Source: Verrucomicrobiota bacterium
GTDB taxonomy: Bacteria; Verrucomicrobiota; Verrucomicrobiia; Verrucomicrobiales; Akkermansiaceae
DNA: 53,159 bases
Direction of reading: 5' to 3'
Assembly (NCBI GenBank): GCA_004293445.1
Contig: RDYP01000016.1
Coordinates: forward strand, 1-53,159
The position numbers and the translations under genes are program-made. Position 1 is the stretch's first letter. The number at the start of each line of letters is the position of its first letter. Positions 16,571 through 26,059 of this stretch are shown here, piece after piece. The notes beneath the pieces are model-generated. The model was given only the letters and a program-made list of their open reading frames with translations, searched no databases and was not told the origin of the DNA.

Positions 16571-17317
16571 ATGCGCCCGACATTCCTCGCCATCCTCCTC
16601 GGATCCATCTCACTGGCCGCCGCCGAACCCGCCCCGGCGGAATTCCCAGCCATCAACCCGCAATCCCGAATCGGCGAAGGTTGGTGGAAGATCCGGCACG
16701 AAAACACCAAGACCCTCGCACGCCAAGGCGGCCATGAGCTGGTCTTCGTCGGCGACTCGATCACCCAGGGCTGGGAATCCCACGGCAAGGCCGTCTGGGA
16801 TAAATACTACGCCTCTCGTAAGGCTCTGAATCTCGGCTACTCCGGCGACCGCACCGAGCAGGTCCTCTGGCGACTGAACAACGGCGAGCTGGAAAACGTC
16901 GATCCCAAGCTCTTCGTCCTGATGATCGGCACCAACAACACCGGCCACCGCAAAGACCCCGCCGAACAAACCGCCGCCGGCATCCGACAGATCGTCGACC
17001 TTCTCCGCAAGGAACGCCCCAACGCGAAAATCCTCCTGCTTTCCATCTTCCCCCGCGCCGAAAAACCGGATGCCCCGCAACGCCTACTCAACGACGCGAT
17101 CAATCACATCATCAAGGACTTCGCCGACGGCACCCAGGTCCGCTGGCTCGATCTCGGCCCGGCCTTCCTCGCGCCCGACGGATCGCTACCCAAGGCCATC
17201 ATGCCCGACTTCCTCCACCCCCAAGCTCCCGGCTACGAAATCTGGGCAAAGAGCATGGAGAAAGAAATCGCCGCCCTGACCGGAACTCCGGAAATCCCCG
17301 CCGCGGCAACGCCATGA
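16571..17317 (+). CDS. Secreted SGNH/GDSL-family hydrolase
   Basis: The 248-residue protein begins with a signal peptide (MRPTFLAILLGSISLAAAE). It has the four SGNH blocks: FVGDSITQGW with the nucleophile Ser, LNLGYSGDRTEQ with the oxyanion Gly, MIGTNNTGH with Asn, and MPDFLHPQAPGY with the catalytic Asp-xx-His. This order matches the platelet-activating-factor acetylhydrolase-like branch often found near glycan-degrading genes, where members act as acetyl or carbohydrate esterases. ATG 16571 was chosen for the signal peptide over an in-frame ATG at 16454. It overlaps the next gene by ATGA. Confidence 0.9.
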   Translation: MRPTFLAILLGSISLAAAEPAPAEFPAINPQSRIGEGWWKIRHENTKTLARQGGHELVFVGDSITQGWESHGKAVWDKYYASRKALNLGYSGDRTEQVLWRLNNGELENVDPKLFVLMIGTNNTGHRKDPAEQTAAGIRQIVDLLRKERPNAKILLLSIFPRAEKPDAPQRLLNDAINHIIKDFADGTQVRWLDLGPAFLAPDGSLPKAIMPDFLHPQAPGYEIWAKSMEKEIAALTGTPEIPAAATP

Positions 17318-18339
17318 AAGCCGTTGCCATCACCCGCAAACTCCCGCTCGATCACCCGGATTGCTTCGAACTCATCGAAGTCCCCGATCCCGTTCCCGGC
17401 CCGCGCGAGCTCCTCGTCCGGGTCAAAGCCGTCGCCGTCAATCCCGTCGACTACAAGCAACGCCTCGCCCGCAAGCCGGAGGAAACCGCCCCGCGCATCC
17501 TCGGCTGGGACGCCTCCGGCATCGTCGAGACCGTCGGCAGCGACGTCACCTTGTTCCGACCCGGCGACGAGGTCTATTACGCAGGCGATGTCACTCGCCC
17601 CGGGTCCAACGCGGAGCTCCAAGTCGTCGACGAACGCATCGTCGCCAAAAAACCCGGCAGCCTGAGCTTTGCCGAAGCCGCCGCTCTCCCGCTGACCACG
17701 ATCACCGCCTGGGAATGCCTCTTCGACCGCCTCGGCCTGACTCCCGGCAACTTGGAGGAGGGTAAAGGGAAGTCGCTGCTGATCCTCAGCGGTGCCGGCG
17801 GCGTCGGATCGATCGCCATCCAACTCGCGACCGTCCTCACCGGCTTCACCGTGATTGCCACCGCATCCCGACCGGAATCAACGGCGTGGTGCCGCCGAAT
17901 GGGAGCCCATCACGTCATCGACCACTCGAGCGACTGGCCCGCAGAACTCGCGAAACTCGGTTTCCCCACCGTCGATTTCATCGCCTGCTTCGCCGACACC
18001 ACTGGCCACTGGAAGCGCATGGCCCAAGCCATCATGCCCCAAGGCAAAATCACCGCCATCGTCGAATCTCCCGAGGTCCCGGACATCGGTCTCCTGAAAT
18101 CCAAAAGCGCGACCTTCGCATGGGAATTCATGTTCACCCGTCCGATGTTTCAGACACCGGACATGATCGCTCAACACGAACTTCTGCACGAAGTCGCGAC
18201 CCTCGTCGATGCGGGCCGGATCTTGAGCACCCTGAGTCACAACGCCGGCCAACTCGCCCCGGCAAGTCTCGCCAATGCGCACCGCGACCAGGAAAACGGG
18301 ACCATGATCGGCAAGCAGGTTCTGGAAGTCGCTTGGTAA
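17314..18339 (+). CDS. Zinc-less alcohol dehydrogenase/quinone reductase family (MDR) protein
   Basis: The 341-residue protein is a medium-chain dehydrogenase: a GroES-like domain (about 1-130, with VKAVAVNPVDYKQRLA and RILGWDASGIVETVG) and a Rossmann domain (about 135-280) with the NADPH motif LSGAGGVGSIAIQLA. The zinc-binding cysteines of true alcohol dehydrogenases are absent. This pattern fits the zinc-binding-dehydrogenase/NADPH:quinone reductase branch (often annotated ZADH or QorB-like). It is translated from an ATGA overlap with the GDSL gene, although a functional link between the two is not obvious. Confidence 0.88.
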   Translation: MKAVAITRKLPLDHPDCFELIEVPDPVPGPRELLVRVKAVAVNPVDYKQRLARKPEETAPRILGWDASGIVETVGSDVTLFRPGDEVYYAGDVTRPGSNAELQVVDERIVAKKPGSLSFAEAAALPLTTITAWECLFDRLGLTPGNLEEGKGKSLLILSGAGGVGSIAIQLATVLTGFTVIATASRPESTAWCRRMGAHHVIDHSSDWPAELAKLGFPTVDFIACFADTTGHWKRMAQAIMPQGKITAIVESPEVPDIGLLKSKSATFAWEFMFTRPMFQTPDMIAQHELLHEVATLVDAGRILSTLSHNAGQLAPASLANAHRDQENGTMIGKQVLEVAW

Positions 18340-18361
18340 GCTCGCCGCCAATCGATCTTGG

Positions 18362-19159
18362 TCATTCACGAAAAGTCGTGCCCTGATTGAGCATCGCCAA
18401 GCCACCCCAAGCCAGCGATTCCTCCAGAGTCCTCCCGAGGTAAGCCTTCGCCCCCGCCACGGATTCGCCCAAGTTCCGCCCCAGCGCCAATCCCGCAGCC
18501 ATCGCGGCCGACAAGGTGCAGCCCGTACCATGGGACGCGGACGTCGCAATTCGTGGTGCCCGCAACCAGGTGCCCTCGCCGCGTTCCAGCAAAAAGTCCG
18601 AGCAGTCGCCGACACCCAAGTGCCCGCCTTTGACGAGCACCGCGCAACCATATCGCGATGTCAGGTCCCGCGCCGCGCGCTCCATCGCCGCCTCATCCCA
18701 GACCGCTTCACCCCACAAGACTTCGGCCTCATCGAGGTTCGGCGTGATCACCGTTGCCAAGGGAAACAAACGCTCCCGATACGCCGCAATCGCGTTCTCC
18801 TCGACCAGCGGATCTCCGGTCGATGCCACCATCACGGGATCAACCACCACCGGAATGCCGGGATACTCCCGCAAGATCTCGGACACCGCCACGATGTGCG
18901 CCTTTGAGAAAAGCATCCCTGTCTTGATCGCCGCGACCGGATAAGCCTCCAAAAGCACCCGAAGCTGATCTTGTAAGATGATCGGCGGAACCGGATGCAC
19001 CGACCGCACCACCTGCGGCGTCTCCGCCACCACGCAGGTGACCGCCGTCAAACCGAACACACCGAAATGCTGGAAAGTCTTCAGGTCGGCCTGCAGCCCA
19101 GCACCCGCCGAGCAATCGGAACCGGCAATGGTCAAGGCAAGCGGCACGGAAATCGGCAT
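18362..19159 (-). CDS. thiD: Hydroxymethylpyrimidine/phosphomethylpyrimidine kinase
   Basis: ThiD phosphorylates HMP and HMP-P in thiamine synthesis. The 265-residue protein opens with the family signature TIAGSDCSAGAGLQADLKTF and has VVDPVMVASTGDPLV, the ribokinase-fold ATP region ATSASHGTGCTLSAAMAAG with the catalytic-site GTGC motif, and KGGHLG. Length is normal. No TPP riboswitch or other thi gene is seen beside it. It is convergent with the MDR gene and upstream faces the end of menD, with which it may share a transcript. Confidence 0.95.
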   Translation of the reverse strand: MPISVPLALTIAGSDCSAGAGLQADLKTFQHFGVFGLTAVTCVVAETPQVVRSVHPVPPIILQDQLRVLLEAYPVAAIKTGMLFSKAHIVAVSEILREYPGIPVVVDPVMVASTGDPLVEENAIAAYRERLFPLATVITPNLDEAEVLWGEAVWDEAAMERAARDLTSRYGCAVLVKGGHLGVGDCSDFLLERGEGTWLRAPRIATSASHGTGCTLSAAMAAGLALGRNLGESVAGAKAYLGRTLEESLAWGGLAMLNQGTTFRE

Positions 19160-19216
19160 GCCGAAACGCTAGCCGCCAAGCCCCGCCGCGCAATCTGCAA
19201 TCCGATGGCTCCGACC

Positions 19217-20776
19217 TCAGGGACGCCGGTCCCAGGCCCGCCAAAAGGCCTCCGTCTCTCCCGCATCCGGCACCACTTCCACCAACAAGGGCACATCTCC
19301 GGGCTCCAACGCGTCGAAACCGGCATCGCCAGCGATCCGCAGATACCGCATCCCCCACATCGCCGCCCACGCATCCAGCCGGACCTCGTGCGCGTTGATC
19401 ATCCATTCCTTCGCCCGCTCACTCATCTCGTTCAGCCGCGGCAGGCGCGAAAAAATCTGCCCGCCCCCATTGTTGATCACGACGAACACCCTCCCCCGAC
19501 GCTCGATCTGCCCGAGCCAAGCAGGTGCCGCGAGGTCGTACAGCGCCGTCAGATCGCCCACCAAGCACCACGAATCCTCCACATCCGCAGTCCAGCCCAA
19601 CCAGGTCGATAGCTGCCCATCGATCCCGTTCGCACCACGATTCGCGCGAACATCGGTGACGGGCTTGTCCCGCTGGGCGAAAAGATTCCACTCACGAATC
19701 GGCAGACTGTTCCCCAGATACAACGAAGAGCCCAGTGACGCGTAAGCCGACAGCACCCGCAACAAGCCCGGCTCGCTGTCTGGATAAGCCTCCAACAAGT
19801 CATCGATCTCCCCGGCCCTGCGCGACACCCGACGAAAATAGTCCAGCGCATCGCCCGCCTTCTCGACGTCCCCAAGCCCCTTGATCACCCTGCCGATCGG
19901 CGACGTGACTGTTTCGCAATCCCGTGCCAGCCCCGGGAATCCCGTGCGGCTGATATTGTAAACCGAGGTCTCCGGCAAATCCTCGAGGTCCCGCCAAAAG
20001 CGTCCACTCGGCACCCCGCCGATTCGCAAAACCTTACCCGGCGGATGATCGCGCAGCATCCGATCGGCATCCGGCAAAACCAAATCCCCCAAAGCCTCGC
20101 GCAAGCCACTGGTCGCCTCCGCCACCACCGGCACCCCGAGATCGAGACAGAAATGAAACACCACCTCGTGATCCTCCGGATCGAGGTCGCCAATCATGAC
20201 CACCAAACCCCGGAAGAGATCCTCCCTCAACCAACGGGCCAGCCCCGCGACCGAGAAATTCGGATGAGTCACCGGCCCCGGCTCCACGACAACCGGCGCG
20301 TTCCACTCGCCCGGCACGAAATCTTCCTCCAACTCGACATTCCAATGCCACGGCTCCCGCCGCGTCCAGTCCGCCAAATCGCCACTCCCCGCGTGCTCGC
20401 CAAAAATGCCCGGCTGCAAAATCGCCTGCGGAGCACCCGTCCCACGAAACCGCGCCGGACGATCCGCCGTTAATGCGAGCAGCGGCCGCCCCTGATAGCG
20501 CGCTTCGATCATCGCCGGCAACAACTCGGCCACGGCCGTCCCACTCGTCGTCACCACCGCACAGGCCTCGCCCGTCGCCATCGTGCGACCCAAGGCAAAA
20601 AAACCGGCACCCCTCTCCTCAAAATGACGCCAGACCCGAGCCAAGCCCGCCGCCTCGGCCCGCGCCAACACCTCCACCAGCGACGCATTCCGCGCCCCCG
20701 CGCACACGACGAATTCCCGAACCCCGCGGGCCAGGCAGTTTTCAATGATCGAACAAGCGCTTTGCCAAGTGGTCAC
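19217..20776 (-). CDS. menD: SEPHCHC synthase (menaquinone biosynthesis)
   Basis: MenD is a thiamine-diphosphate enzyme that joins isochorismate and 2-oxoglutarate in menaquinone synthesis. The product shows the N-terminal pyrimidine-binding domain (SIIENCLARGVREFVVCAGARN, GEACAVVTTSGTAVAELLPA, LALTADRPARFRGTGAPQ) and the C-terminal TPP motif starting GDLTALYDLAAP and ending VVINNGGGQIF. I chose GTG 20776, which places the N terminus (TTWQSACSIIEN) as in relatives; an ATG at 20851 in frame would add 25 residues. No other men genes are visible. The neighbouring thiD makes precursor of its cofactor, which may be coincidence. Confidence 0.93.
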   Translation of the reverse strand: MTTWQSACSIIENCLARGVREFVVCAGARNASLVEVLARAEAAGLARVWRHFEERGAGFFALGRTMATGEACAVVTTSGTAVAELLPAMIEARYQGRPLLALTADRPARFRGTGAPQAILQPGIFGEHAGSGDLADWTRREPWHWNVELEEDFVPGEWNAPVVVEPGPVTHPNFSVAGLARWLREDLFRGLVVMIGDLDPEDHEVVFHFCLDLGVPVVAEATSGLREALGDLVLPDADRMLRDHPPGKVLRIGGVPSGRFWRDLEDLPETSVYNISRTGFPGLARDCETVTSPIGRVIKGLGDVEKAGDALDYFRRVSRRAGEIDDLLEAYPDSEPGLLRVLSAYASLGSSLYLGNSLPIREWNLFAQRDKPVTDVRANRGANGIDGQLSTWLGWTADVEDSWCLVGDLTALYDLAAPAWLGQIERRGRVFVVINNGGGQIFSRLPRLNEMSERAKEWMINAHEVRLDAWAAMWGMRYLRIAGDAGFDALEPGDVPLLVEVVPDAGETEAFWRAWDRRP

Positions 20777-20910
20777 GGCAGGAAACTGCCCCAGAGGGCG
20801 GCAGGCGGAAAGCAGGAACATCCACGAAGCCACATCCATCATTCCCGCCAAATTGTAATTCTTCCGCCCCCAACTCCATGCTAGGCATTCCAGCGCTTAC
20901 CCACTCGCCG

Positions 20911-21357
20911 ATGCCAACCGACGCCCAAACCCTCTGGCTCCTCGCAGGAGTCCTGCTCATCATCGCCGAATTTTTTGCGCCCGGCGTCCTGATCGTTTTC
21001 TTCGGTATCGGAGCCATCGCCACCGCCTTCGCCACCCGCGCAGGCTGGACCACTGACATCGGTTCCCAAGCAGCCCTCTTCGCCATCGTCTCCGTCTCCA
21101 GCCTCCTCGCCATGCGCCGCTTCGTGAAAGCATGGTTTGTCGGCAGCTCCGGCGACCAACGCAGCAGCGACGACGAAGACTTCATCGGCCGCGAAGCCCG
21201 CGTGATCACCGCCCTGCCGGGACAAGGCGGCGACGGACTCGTCGAAATCAAAGGCAGCAACTGGAAAGCACGCAGCGAAACGCCCGTGCCCGTGGGCGCC
21301 ACCGTGATCATCGAACGCCGCGAAGGCCTCACTTTCTACGTCCAACCCCGAATCTAA
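20911..21357 (+). CDS. NfeD-like membrane protein, partner of the SPFH protein
   Basis: Short NfeD proteins (as YbbJ of E. coli) have an N-terminal membrane pair and a C-terminal OB-fold. Here LWLLAGVLLIIAEFFAPGVL and a following hydrophobic stretch form the membrane part, and residues about 85-148 (DFIGREARVITALPG through LVEIKGSNWKA to GLTFYV) form the OB domain. It is 14 bases upstream of a stomatin-like gene, the standard NfeD-stomatin pair. ATG 20911 fits relatives; ATG 20878 is open in frame and adds 11 residues. Confidence 0.88.
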   Translation: MPTDAQTLWLLAGVLLIIAEFFAPGVLIVFFGIGAIATAFATRAGWTTDIGSQAALFAIVSVSSLLAMRRFVKAWFVGSSGDQRSSDDEDFIGREARVITALPGQGGDGLVEIKGSNWKARSETPVPVGATVIIERREGLTFYVQPRI

Positions 21358-21370
21358 CATCACCCACACC

Positions 21371-22357
21371 ATGCACCCGCAACTCCTCGCTCAAAGCGGC
21401 GCCGGCTTCGGCGCCTTCGTCCTCATCGCCATCGCGATCGTCGCCGTCGTCGCACTGATCAAAACAGCGCGCATCGTCCCCCAACGCCAGGCCCACGTGG
21501 TCGAACGACTCGGCAAATACCACAAAACCCTCGAAGCCGGTTTCCACATCCTGATCCCCTTCATCGACCGCGTCGCCTACAAGCACTCGCTGAAAGAAAT
21601 CGCCATGGATGTCCCGCCCCAGTTCTGCATCACCAAGGACAACATCGCGATCGAGATCGATGGCCTGCTCTACATGCAGGTGCTTGATGCCAAACTCGCT
21701 TCCTACGGCATCGATAACTACTACTACGCCGCCTCCCAACTCGCCCAAACCACTCTCCGCTCGGAAATCGGCAAGCTCGAACTCGACCGCACTTTCGAAG
21801 AGCGCGACACCATCAATGCCCAGGTCATCTCCGCCCTCGACAAGGCATCCGAGCCCTGGGGCCTGAAGATCACACGCTACGAGATCGCCAACATCAAGCC
21901 ACCGCAATCGGTCCAGGACGCTCTCGAAAAACAAATGCGCGCCGAGCGGGAACGCCGCGCCCAAATCGCCCTCTCGGAAGGCCAGCGCGAAGCCCAGATC
22001 AACGTCGCCGAAGGCCAGAAACAGGAGGTCATCAAACAATCCGAAGCGAAAAAACTCAGCCAGATCAACGAAGCCGAAGGCAAGGCCCGCGAAATCGAAC
22101 TGCTGGCAAACGCCACCGCCCAAGGAATCGTCCAAATCGCCCAAGCGATGCAAGCCCCAGGCGGCAAGGACGCCGTAAACCTGCGCGTCGCCGAACAGTA
22201 CATCATCCAATTCGGCAACCTCGCCAAGGAAGGCAACACGCTCATCATTCCACAAAATCTCAGCGATATCGGCGGCACCGTCGCAGGCCTGGCCAAGATG
22301 CTCGACTCCACCCGAGTCGCCCCGGGCACCCCCTCGGGTCCGCCTCCCATCCACTAA
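21371..22357 (+). CDS. SPFH/band 7 (stomatin-like, QmcA type) protein
   Basis: The 328-residue protein has an N-terminal membrane segment (AFVLIAIAIVAVVALIKTA), the SPFH domain (about 40-200, with VPQRQAHVVERLGKYHKTLEA and NIAIEIDGLLYMQV) and a long charged coiled coil (about 195-260, ERRAQIALSEGQREAQINVA) before the C-terminal oligomerisation region. Such proteins scaffold membrane microdomains and bind FtsH-type proteases. The NfeD partner is directly upstream, as in the E. coli qmcA-ybbJ pair. Confidence 0.93.
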   Translation: MHPQLLAQSGAGFGAFVLIAIAIVAVVALIKTARIVPQRQAHVVERLGKYHKTLEAGFHILIPFIDRVAYKHSLKEIAMDVPPQFCITKDNIAIEIDGLLYMQVLDAKLASYGIDNYYYAASQLAQTTLRSEIGKLELDRTFEERDTINAQVISALDKASEPWGLKITRYEIANIKPPQSVQDALEKQMRAERERRAQIALSEGQREAQINVAEGQKQEVIKQSEAKKLSQINEAEGKAREIELLANATAQGIVQIAQAMQAPGGKDAVNLRVAEQYIIQFGNLAKEGNTLIIPQNLSDIGGTVAGLAKMLDSTRVAPGTPSGPPPIH

Positions 22358-22429
22358 AGAGGTCCGGCATCCCGGGCCGATCCTTGCACAAATGCCAAGC
22401 GGCTCGACGCTTCGAACACAAAGTTCGCT

Positions 22430-23719
22430 ATGAGCACGAAAGATCATCGACTCTCCCTTGCCGGAATCCTGGCCCTCGCCAGCGTCACCGCCTTCGTGGC
22501 CGGTCGCCTAAGCGCACCCGAGGGCGGCGACCGCAGCGCGCAGCAAGCCGGCGATGACATGCTTCCCGCAAAGATCTCCGAACGCGGCACTTCCACCACA
22601 GCCGGTGGCAAAGCGATCCGCGGCAAGCAGGGACCACCCAGCGAGAAGGCCGATGGCCGCGACCGAGACGCCACCCTCGCCCGGATGGAGGAGCTCATGC
22701 GCACCGCGGATCCTCTCGAGCGCACCCGCGCATGGCTCGAGTTCGTCAATTCGATCGCGCCCGGCGATTTCGAGTCCGTCGTCGCTTCTTTCCGGGCACT
22801 CGGGATCACCGACTCGCGGATGGGCGAGTACTCGATGCTTCTCAGCGCCTGGGCCAAGAGCGATCCACTCCAAGCCCTCGACTACGCCCAGGCAAACACC
22901 GGCAATCCTTTCGCCCGCAACACCATCCTTACCGCCTGGGCTGGCTACGACCCGGAAGGCGCCATCCAGTGGGCAAACAACAACCACAACGGCGACGGAG
23001 CCAATCCCTGGATGATCGGCGTGATCCGCGGGATCGCCGCCAACGACCCCTTGCGCGCCAGCCAACTGCTCGCGTCCATGCCTTATTCCGAAGAGCGCGG
23101 CGAAGCCCTCGGCGCCCTCCTTCCCTCCATCCTCGCTCAAGGCCACGACGCCGCACGGGCCTGGGCCGAAGCCATCCCCGACGAGATGCTCCGCCAAGGG
23201 GCCATCGGCCGACTCGCCGAGACCATGGCCGCGAAAGACCCTGCCGCCACCGCCGAATGGCTCGCAAGGAACGGCGGCGAGGCGGCCGACCGCTCGATGG
23301 ACAACGTGATCTCAAGCTGGATGGCCAGCGAGGAAGCAGCCGCCATCGCCTTCTACAAAAACCTCCCGGCCGGCGATCTCCGCAGCAATGCCCTCCGCGG
23401 GGTGGCCAACAGCCTCGCCCTCGAAAACCCCGCCGCCGCCGCCGATTTCCTCGCAGCCAACTCCGCCGATGCCAACGACCGAGTTTACCAGCAGTTCGTC
23501 TGGCATTCCTTCGGCGAGTCGCCCGAAATCGCGGCCAACCACGTCGGCAAAATAACCAACCCTCGCGATCAGGAACGCATGTATCAGCGGGTGCTCGACA
23601 GCTGGCTCCGCCGGGATTTCGACAACGCTGCGACTTGGATTCAAAACACGGCCCTTCCACAAAACGTCCAAGAGCGCGCCCAGCGCAGGATCGCCGAAAT
23701 CCAACAGCGCCAGCAATGA
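22430..23719 (+). CDS. Membrane-anchored alpha-helical repeat protein, verrucomicrobial type
   Basis: I know no named function. The 429-residue protein has an N-terminal signal or anchor (LAGILALASVTAFVAGRL), a low-complexity linker (about 28-85), then about eight helical repeats of 30-40 residues. Most repeats contain a Trp and an Asp-Pro turn, as in LSAWAKSDPLQALDYA, LTAWAGYDPEGAIQWA, AETMAAKDPAATAEWL and ANSLALENPAAAADFL. The arrangement resembles Sel1/HEAT-like solenoids that bind other proteins. I recall many similar proteins in Verrucomicrobiaceae. It overlaps nagZ by ATGA, so a role in the envelope is likely. Confidence 0.75.
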   Translation: MSTKDHRLSLAGILALASVTAFVAGRLSAPEGGDRSAQQAGDDMLPAKISERGTSTTAGGKAIRGKQGPPSEKADGRDRDATLARMEELMRTADPLERTRAWLEFVNSIAPGDFESVVASFRALGITDSRMGEYSMLLSAWAKSDPLQALDYAQANTGNPFARNTILTAWAGYDPEGAIQWANNNHNGDGANPWMIGVIRGIAANDPLRASQLLASMPYSEERGEALGALLPSILAQGHDAARAWAEAIPDEMLRQGAIGRLAETMAAKDPAATAEWLARNGGEAADRSMDNVISSWMASEEAAAIAFYKNLPAGDLRSNALRGVANSLALENPAAAADFLAANSADANDRVYQQFVWHSFGESPEIAANHVGKITNPRDQERMYQRVLDSWLRRDFDNAATWIQNTALPQNVQERAQRRIAEIQQRQQ

Positions 23720-24783
23720 ACGGCCGCCTGCTCCTCCTCGGCCTCCGCGGGCCCGAAATCAGCCCGGAAGAAGCTACCCTTTTCCGCAAACTCCAGCCCG
23801 CAGGCTACATCCTCTTCACCCGAAATATCGTCAGCGCGGAACAAACCCGCCAACTCACCGACGAACTTCGAGCCCTTTCCTACGACGACCCAATCCTTGC
23901 GATCGACCAAGAAGGCGGACGCGTCACCCGCACCAAGGAAATCGCCCCGGCACTTCCATCCGCCCAAGCGCTCGCCGCGAAAGGCGACCCCATGCTCAGC
24001 GCACGGGCCGGCGTGCTCAACGGTGACCAACTTCGACTGCTCGGCTTCAACCTCAATTTCGCTCCCGTCCTCGATCTCGACCACCACCCGGAGCTCCAAA
24101 ATTCGCTCCGCGGCCGCTGCTGGGGCCGCGACCCACAGCGCGTCATCGACCACGCGGGACAATGGAACCGCTGGATGCGCAAGCGCTCCGTCCGATCCTG
24201 CGCCAAGCACTTCCCGGCCTGCGGCCGTGCCACCAGCGATCCCCACCACGATCTTCCTGTCAGCGACGCCAGCATCGGCGATCTCTTGAAAGAGGACATC
24301 ATCCCCTACACCGCGCTCATGCCCGAGCTCGATGCCGTGATGCTCGCCCACGTCCTCTTCCCCGCCATCGACCCGGAGCACCCGGCATCGCTCTCGCCAC
24401 GCATCGTCAACGGATTCCTCCGCGACCAGCTCGGCTTCGACCGACACCTCGTCCTCACCGACGATCTCGACATGGGTGCCATCGCCAACCGCTACCCCGA
24501 TAACCAAGACGTCGTCGCCGCGATCGAAGCCGGCAATGACCTCGCCATGATCTGCCACCGCACCGAACGCGCGGAAGACGCCGCCGGAAAAATCGCCAAG
24601 CTCCCCGATTGGATCACCGACGCCGCCGAAAAACGCATCGCGCGCTTTCGCAAGAAATTGCACGGCCCCCTGCTCTGGTCAGCCACGAAATGGGAATCCC
24701 TCAACGCGGAAATCCACGAACTCGCCGCAAAGGTCCCCGAGCCCACCACCACCCTGCCGAACTCGCCCGTCGCCGATTATTGA
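23716..24783 (+). CDS. nagZ: Glycoside hydrolase family 3, NagZ-like beta-N-acetylhexosaminidase
   Basis: The 355-residue single-domain GH3 enzyme matches NagZ, which removes GlcNAc from peptidoglycan fragments in recycling. Visible are AIDQEGGRVTR near 63-73, FNLNFAPVLDL near 111-121, and the nucleophile Asp in LTDDLDMGA near 249. The signature KHFPGHG is altered to KHFPACG at 164-170, although the following Asp and His of the acid-base dyad (SDPHH, 174-178) are present. No signal peptide, so it is cytosolic as expected. The start is the ATG overlapping the repeat-protein stop; the same frame is open further upstream but only as a shadow of that gene. Confidence 0.87.
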   Translation: MNGRLLLLGLRGPEISPEEATLFRKLQPAGYILFTRNIVSAEQTRQLTDELRALSYDDPILAIDQEGGRVTRTKEIAPALPSAQALAAKGDPMLSARAGVLNGDQLRLLGFNLNFAPVLDLDHHPELQNSLRGRCWGRDPQRVIDHAGQWNRWMRKRSVRSCAKHFPACGRATSDPHHDLPVSDASIGDLLKEDIIPYTALMPELDAVMLAHVLFPAIDPEHPASLSPRIVNGFLRDQLGFDRHLVLTDDLDMGAIANRYPDNQDVVAAIEAGNDLAMICHRTERAEDAAGKIAKLPDWITDAAEKRIARFRKKLHGPLLWSATKWESLNAEIHELAAKVPEPTTTLPNSPVADY

Positions 24784-24819
24784 AAAGCTCACACCCGGCG
24801 ACGAGCAGACGGGAAGCCC

Positions 24820-25986
24820 TCATTCCACGCCGAACACCGGCATCCGATCCCACTCGAACTCCCAGGTACCGAACTCGCCAACCACACGAGCTCGCTCCTC
24901 TGGAGACATCGCCGCCGTCGTGAAAAGCGGCAGGATCGGCCGCCCATCCGCCGCCTTGCGATAGTTCACGCCCCGCTCCTCGATCATCAGCAGGAAGCCG
25001 ACCCGCCCGCCCGGCCGCTCGCCAATCGCCAGATCCAGTTCGATCCGTTCGCCCTCGCGCATCTTGACCCAGTCTCCATAGACCAGACGCATCCCGCCAA
25101 AAGGACTCGGATGCGCACCCGTCGGATCCGTGGGCTGCCAGCGCCCGGCGACATCTCCCTGGATGTCGCTCCAACACGCCGCCAGCCGTATCCGCCCATT
25201 CAACGAGACGCTCAGGTAATCGTCACCCATGCCCACGAAACGATAAACCCCACTCTTCGGCACCCGAATCCAGCCCTGATAGTGCGCCAACCAACCGGAA
25301 GGCTCGATGCTATCCTTCGCCCCGAAAAACTCCGGCCCCACATCCGCCGCGGAATCCGGAATTGCCAAGCGGGTCAGATACAAGCGCTTCGGCGCACGAA
25401 AGTGACGCTTCAAGGCCGCCTCCGAGAAATTCATCCGCTGAAGCCGCGTCACCCGATCCACAAACGCGGCGCGGTCACTCAGTTGATAGGCGATGGATTC
25501 ACCACCCGCACCCCGCTTGAAGTCGTAAAGCGAACCTTCAAGAGATCCCGGCAGCGCACTCGTCGATCCAAACCCGCCGGCAGTTCCATCACCCGGTCCC
25601 GAGTCAAGACCGCCACTCCCGAAGTCATCCATCCCGCTGCCGAAAAACTCGGACTCGAAAACCATCTCCGGCACTTCGATCGTGTTCGCCGCTGGCGCGC
25701 TGGAAATCAAAACCCGCGCGGCAGGAGCCATCGAGGGAGCCGATGGCGTGGAACTGGGAACCCGCGGCCGCGGCGACACGGGCGGCTCGTCAATCCGCTC
25801 CGGCGGATGACTGATCACGATGACCGGACTTTCACGGATCATCACCGGCAGCAGCACCAAGGCCAACAAGGCGCAGACCAGCGCGATCCCCAGCAGGGAA
25901 ATCAGAATCGACGCAATGATCGAATCACGGTGCCGGGTGCGCAGCATCCGGACAGCATCAGGGCTCTGGGAAACATGGAGGCTCAT
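24820..25986 (-). CDS. Membrane-anchored protein with Pro-rich linker and PA14-like domain
   Basis: The 388-residue product has one N-terminal membrane helix (IIASILISLLGIALVCALLA), a Pro/Ser-rich linker (about 58-100), a Gly/Ser-rich part (about 113-150) and a C-terminal domain whose stretch AHYQGWIRVPKSGVYRFVGM, then DDYLSVSLNGR, resembles PA14-type carbohydrate-binding domains. The overall layout recalls TonB-like energisers but without a TonB C-terminal domain. Base context favours ATG 25986 over an in-frame start at 26166, because the longer form would put 60 odd residues before the membrane helix. Function unknown; it may sense or bind glycans on the periplasmic face. Confidence 0.7.
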   Translation of the reverse strand: MSLHVSQSPDAVRMLRTRHRDSIIASILISLLGIALVCALLALVLLPVMIRESPVIVISHPPERIDEPPVSPRPRVPSSTPSAPSMAPAARVLISSAPAANTIEVPEMVFESEFFGSGMDDFGSGGLDSGPGDGTAGGFGSTSALPGSLEGSLYDFKRGAGGESIAYQLSDRAAFVDRVTRLQRMNFSEAALKRHFRAPKRLYLTRLAIPDSAADVGPEFFGAKDSIEPSGWLAHYQGWIRVPKSGVYRFVGMGDDYLSVSLNGRIRLAACWSDIQGDVAGRWQPTDPTGAHPSPFGGMRLVYGDWVKMREGERIELDLAIGERPGGRVGFLLMIEERGVNYRKAADGRPILPLFTTAAMSPEERARVVGEFGTWEFEWDRMPVFGVE

Positions 25987-26059
25987 CGGATTTAAAGGTG
26001 CGTTCCATGATCGGAACGCACCAACACCCGGCGACCTTGGGAAAATCGGCAGAGCCCCC

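Noticed and set aside
18362-20776. TPP riboswitch near thiD or menD
   Set aside because: No conserved TPP aptamer pattern was seen in the upstream gaps.
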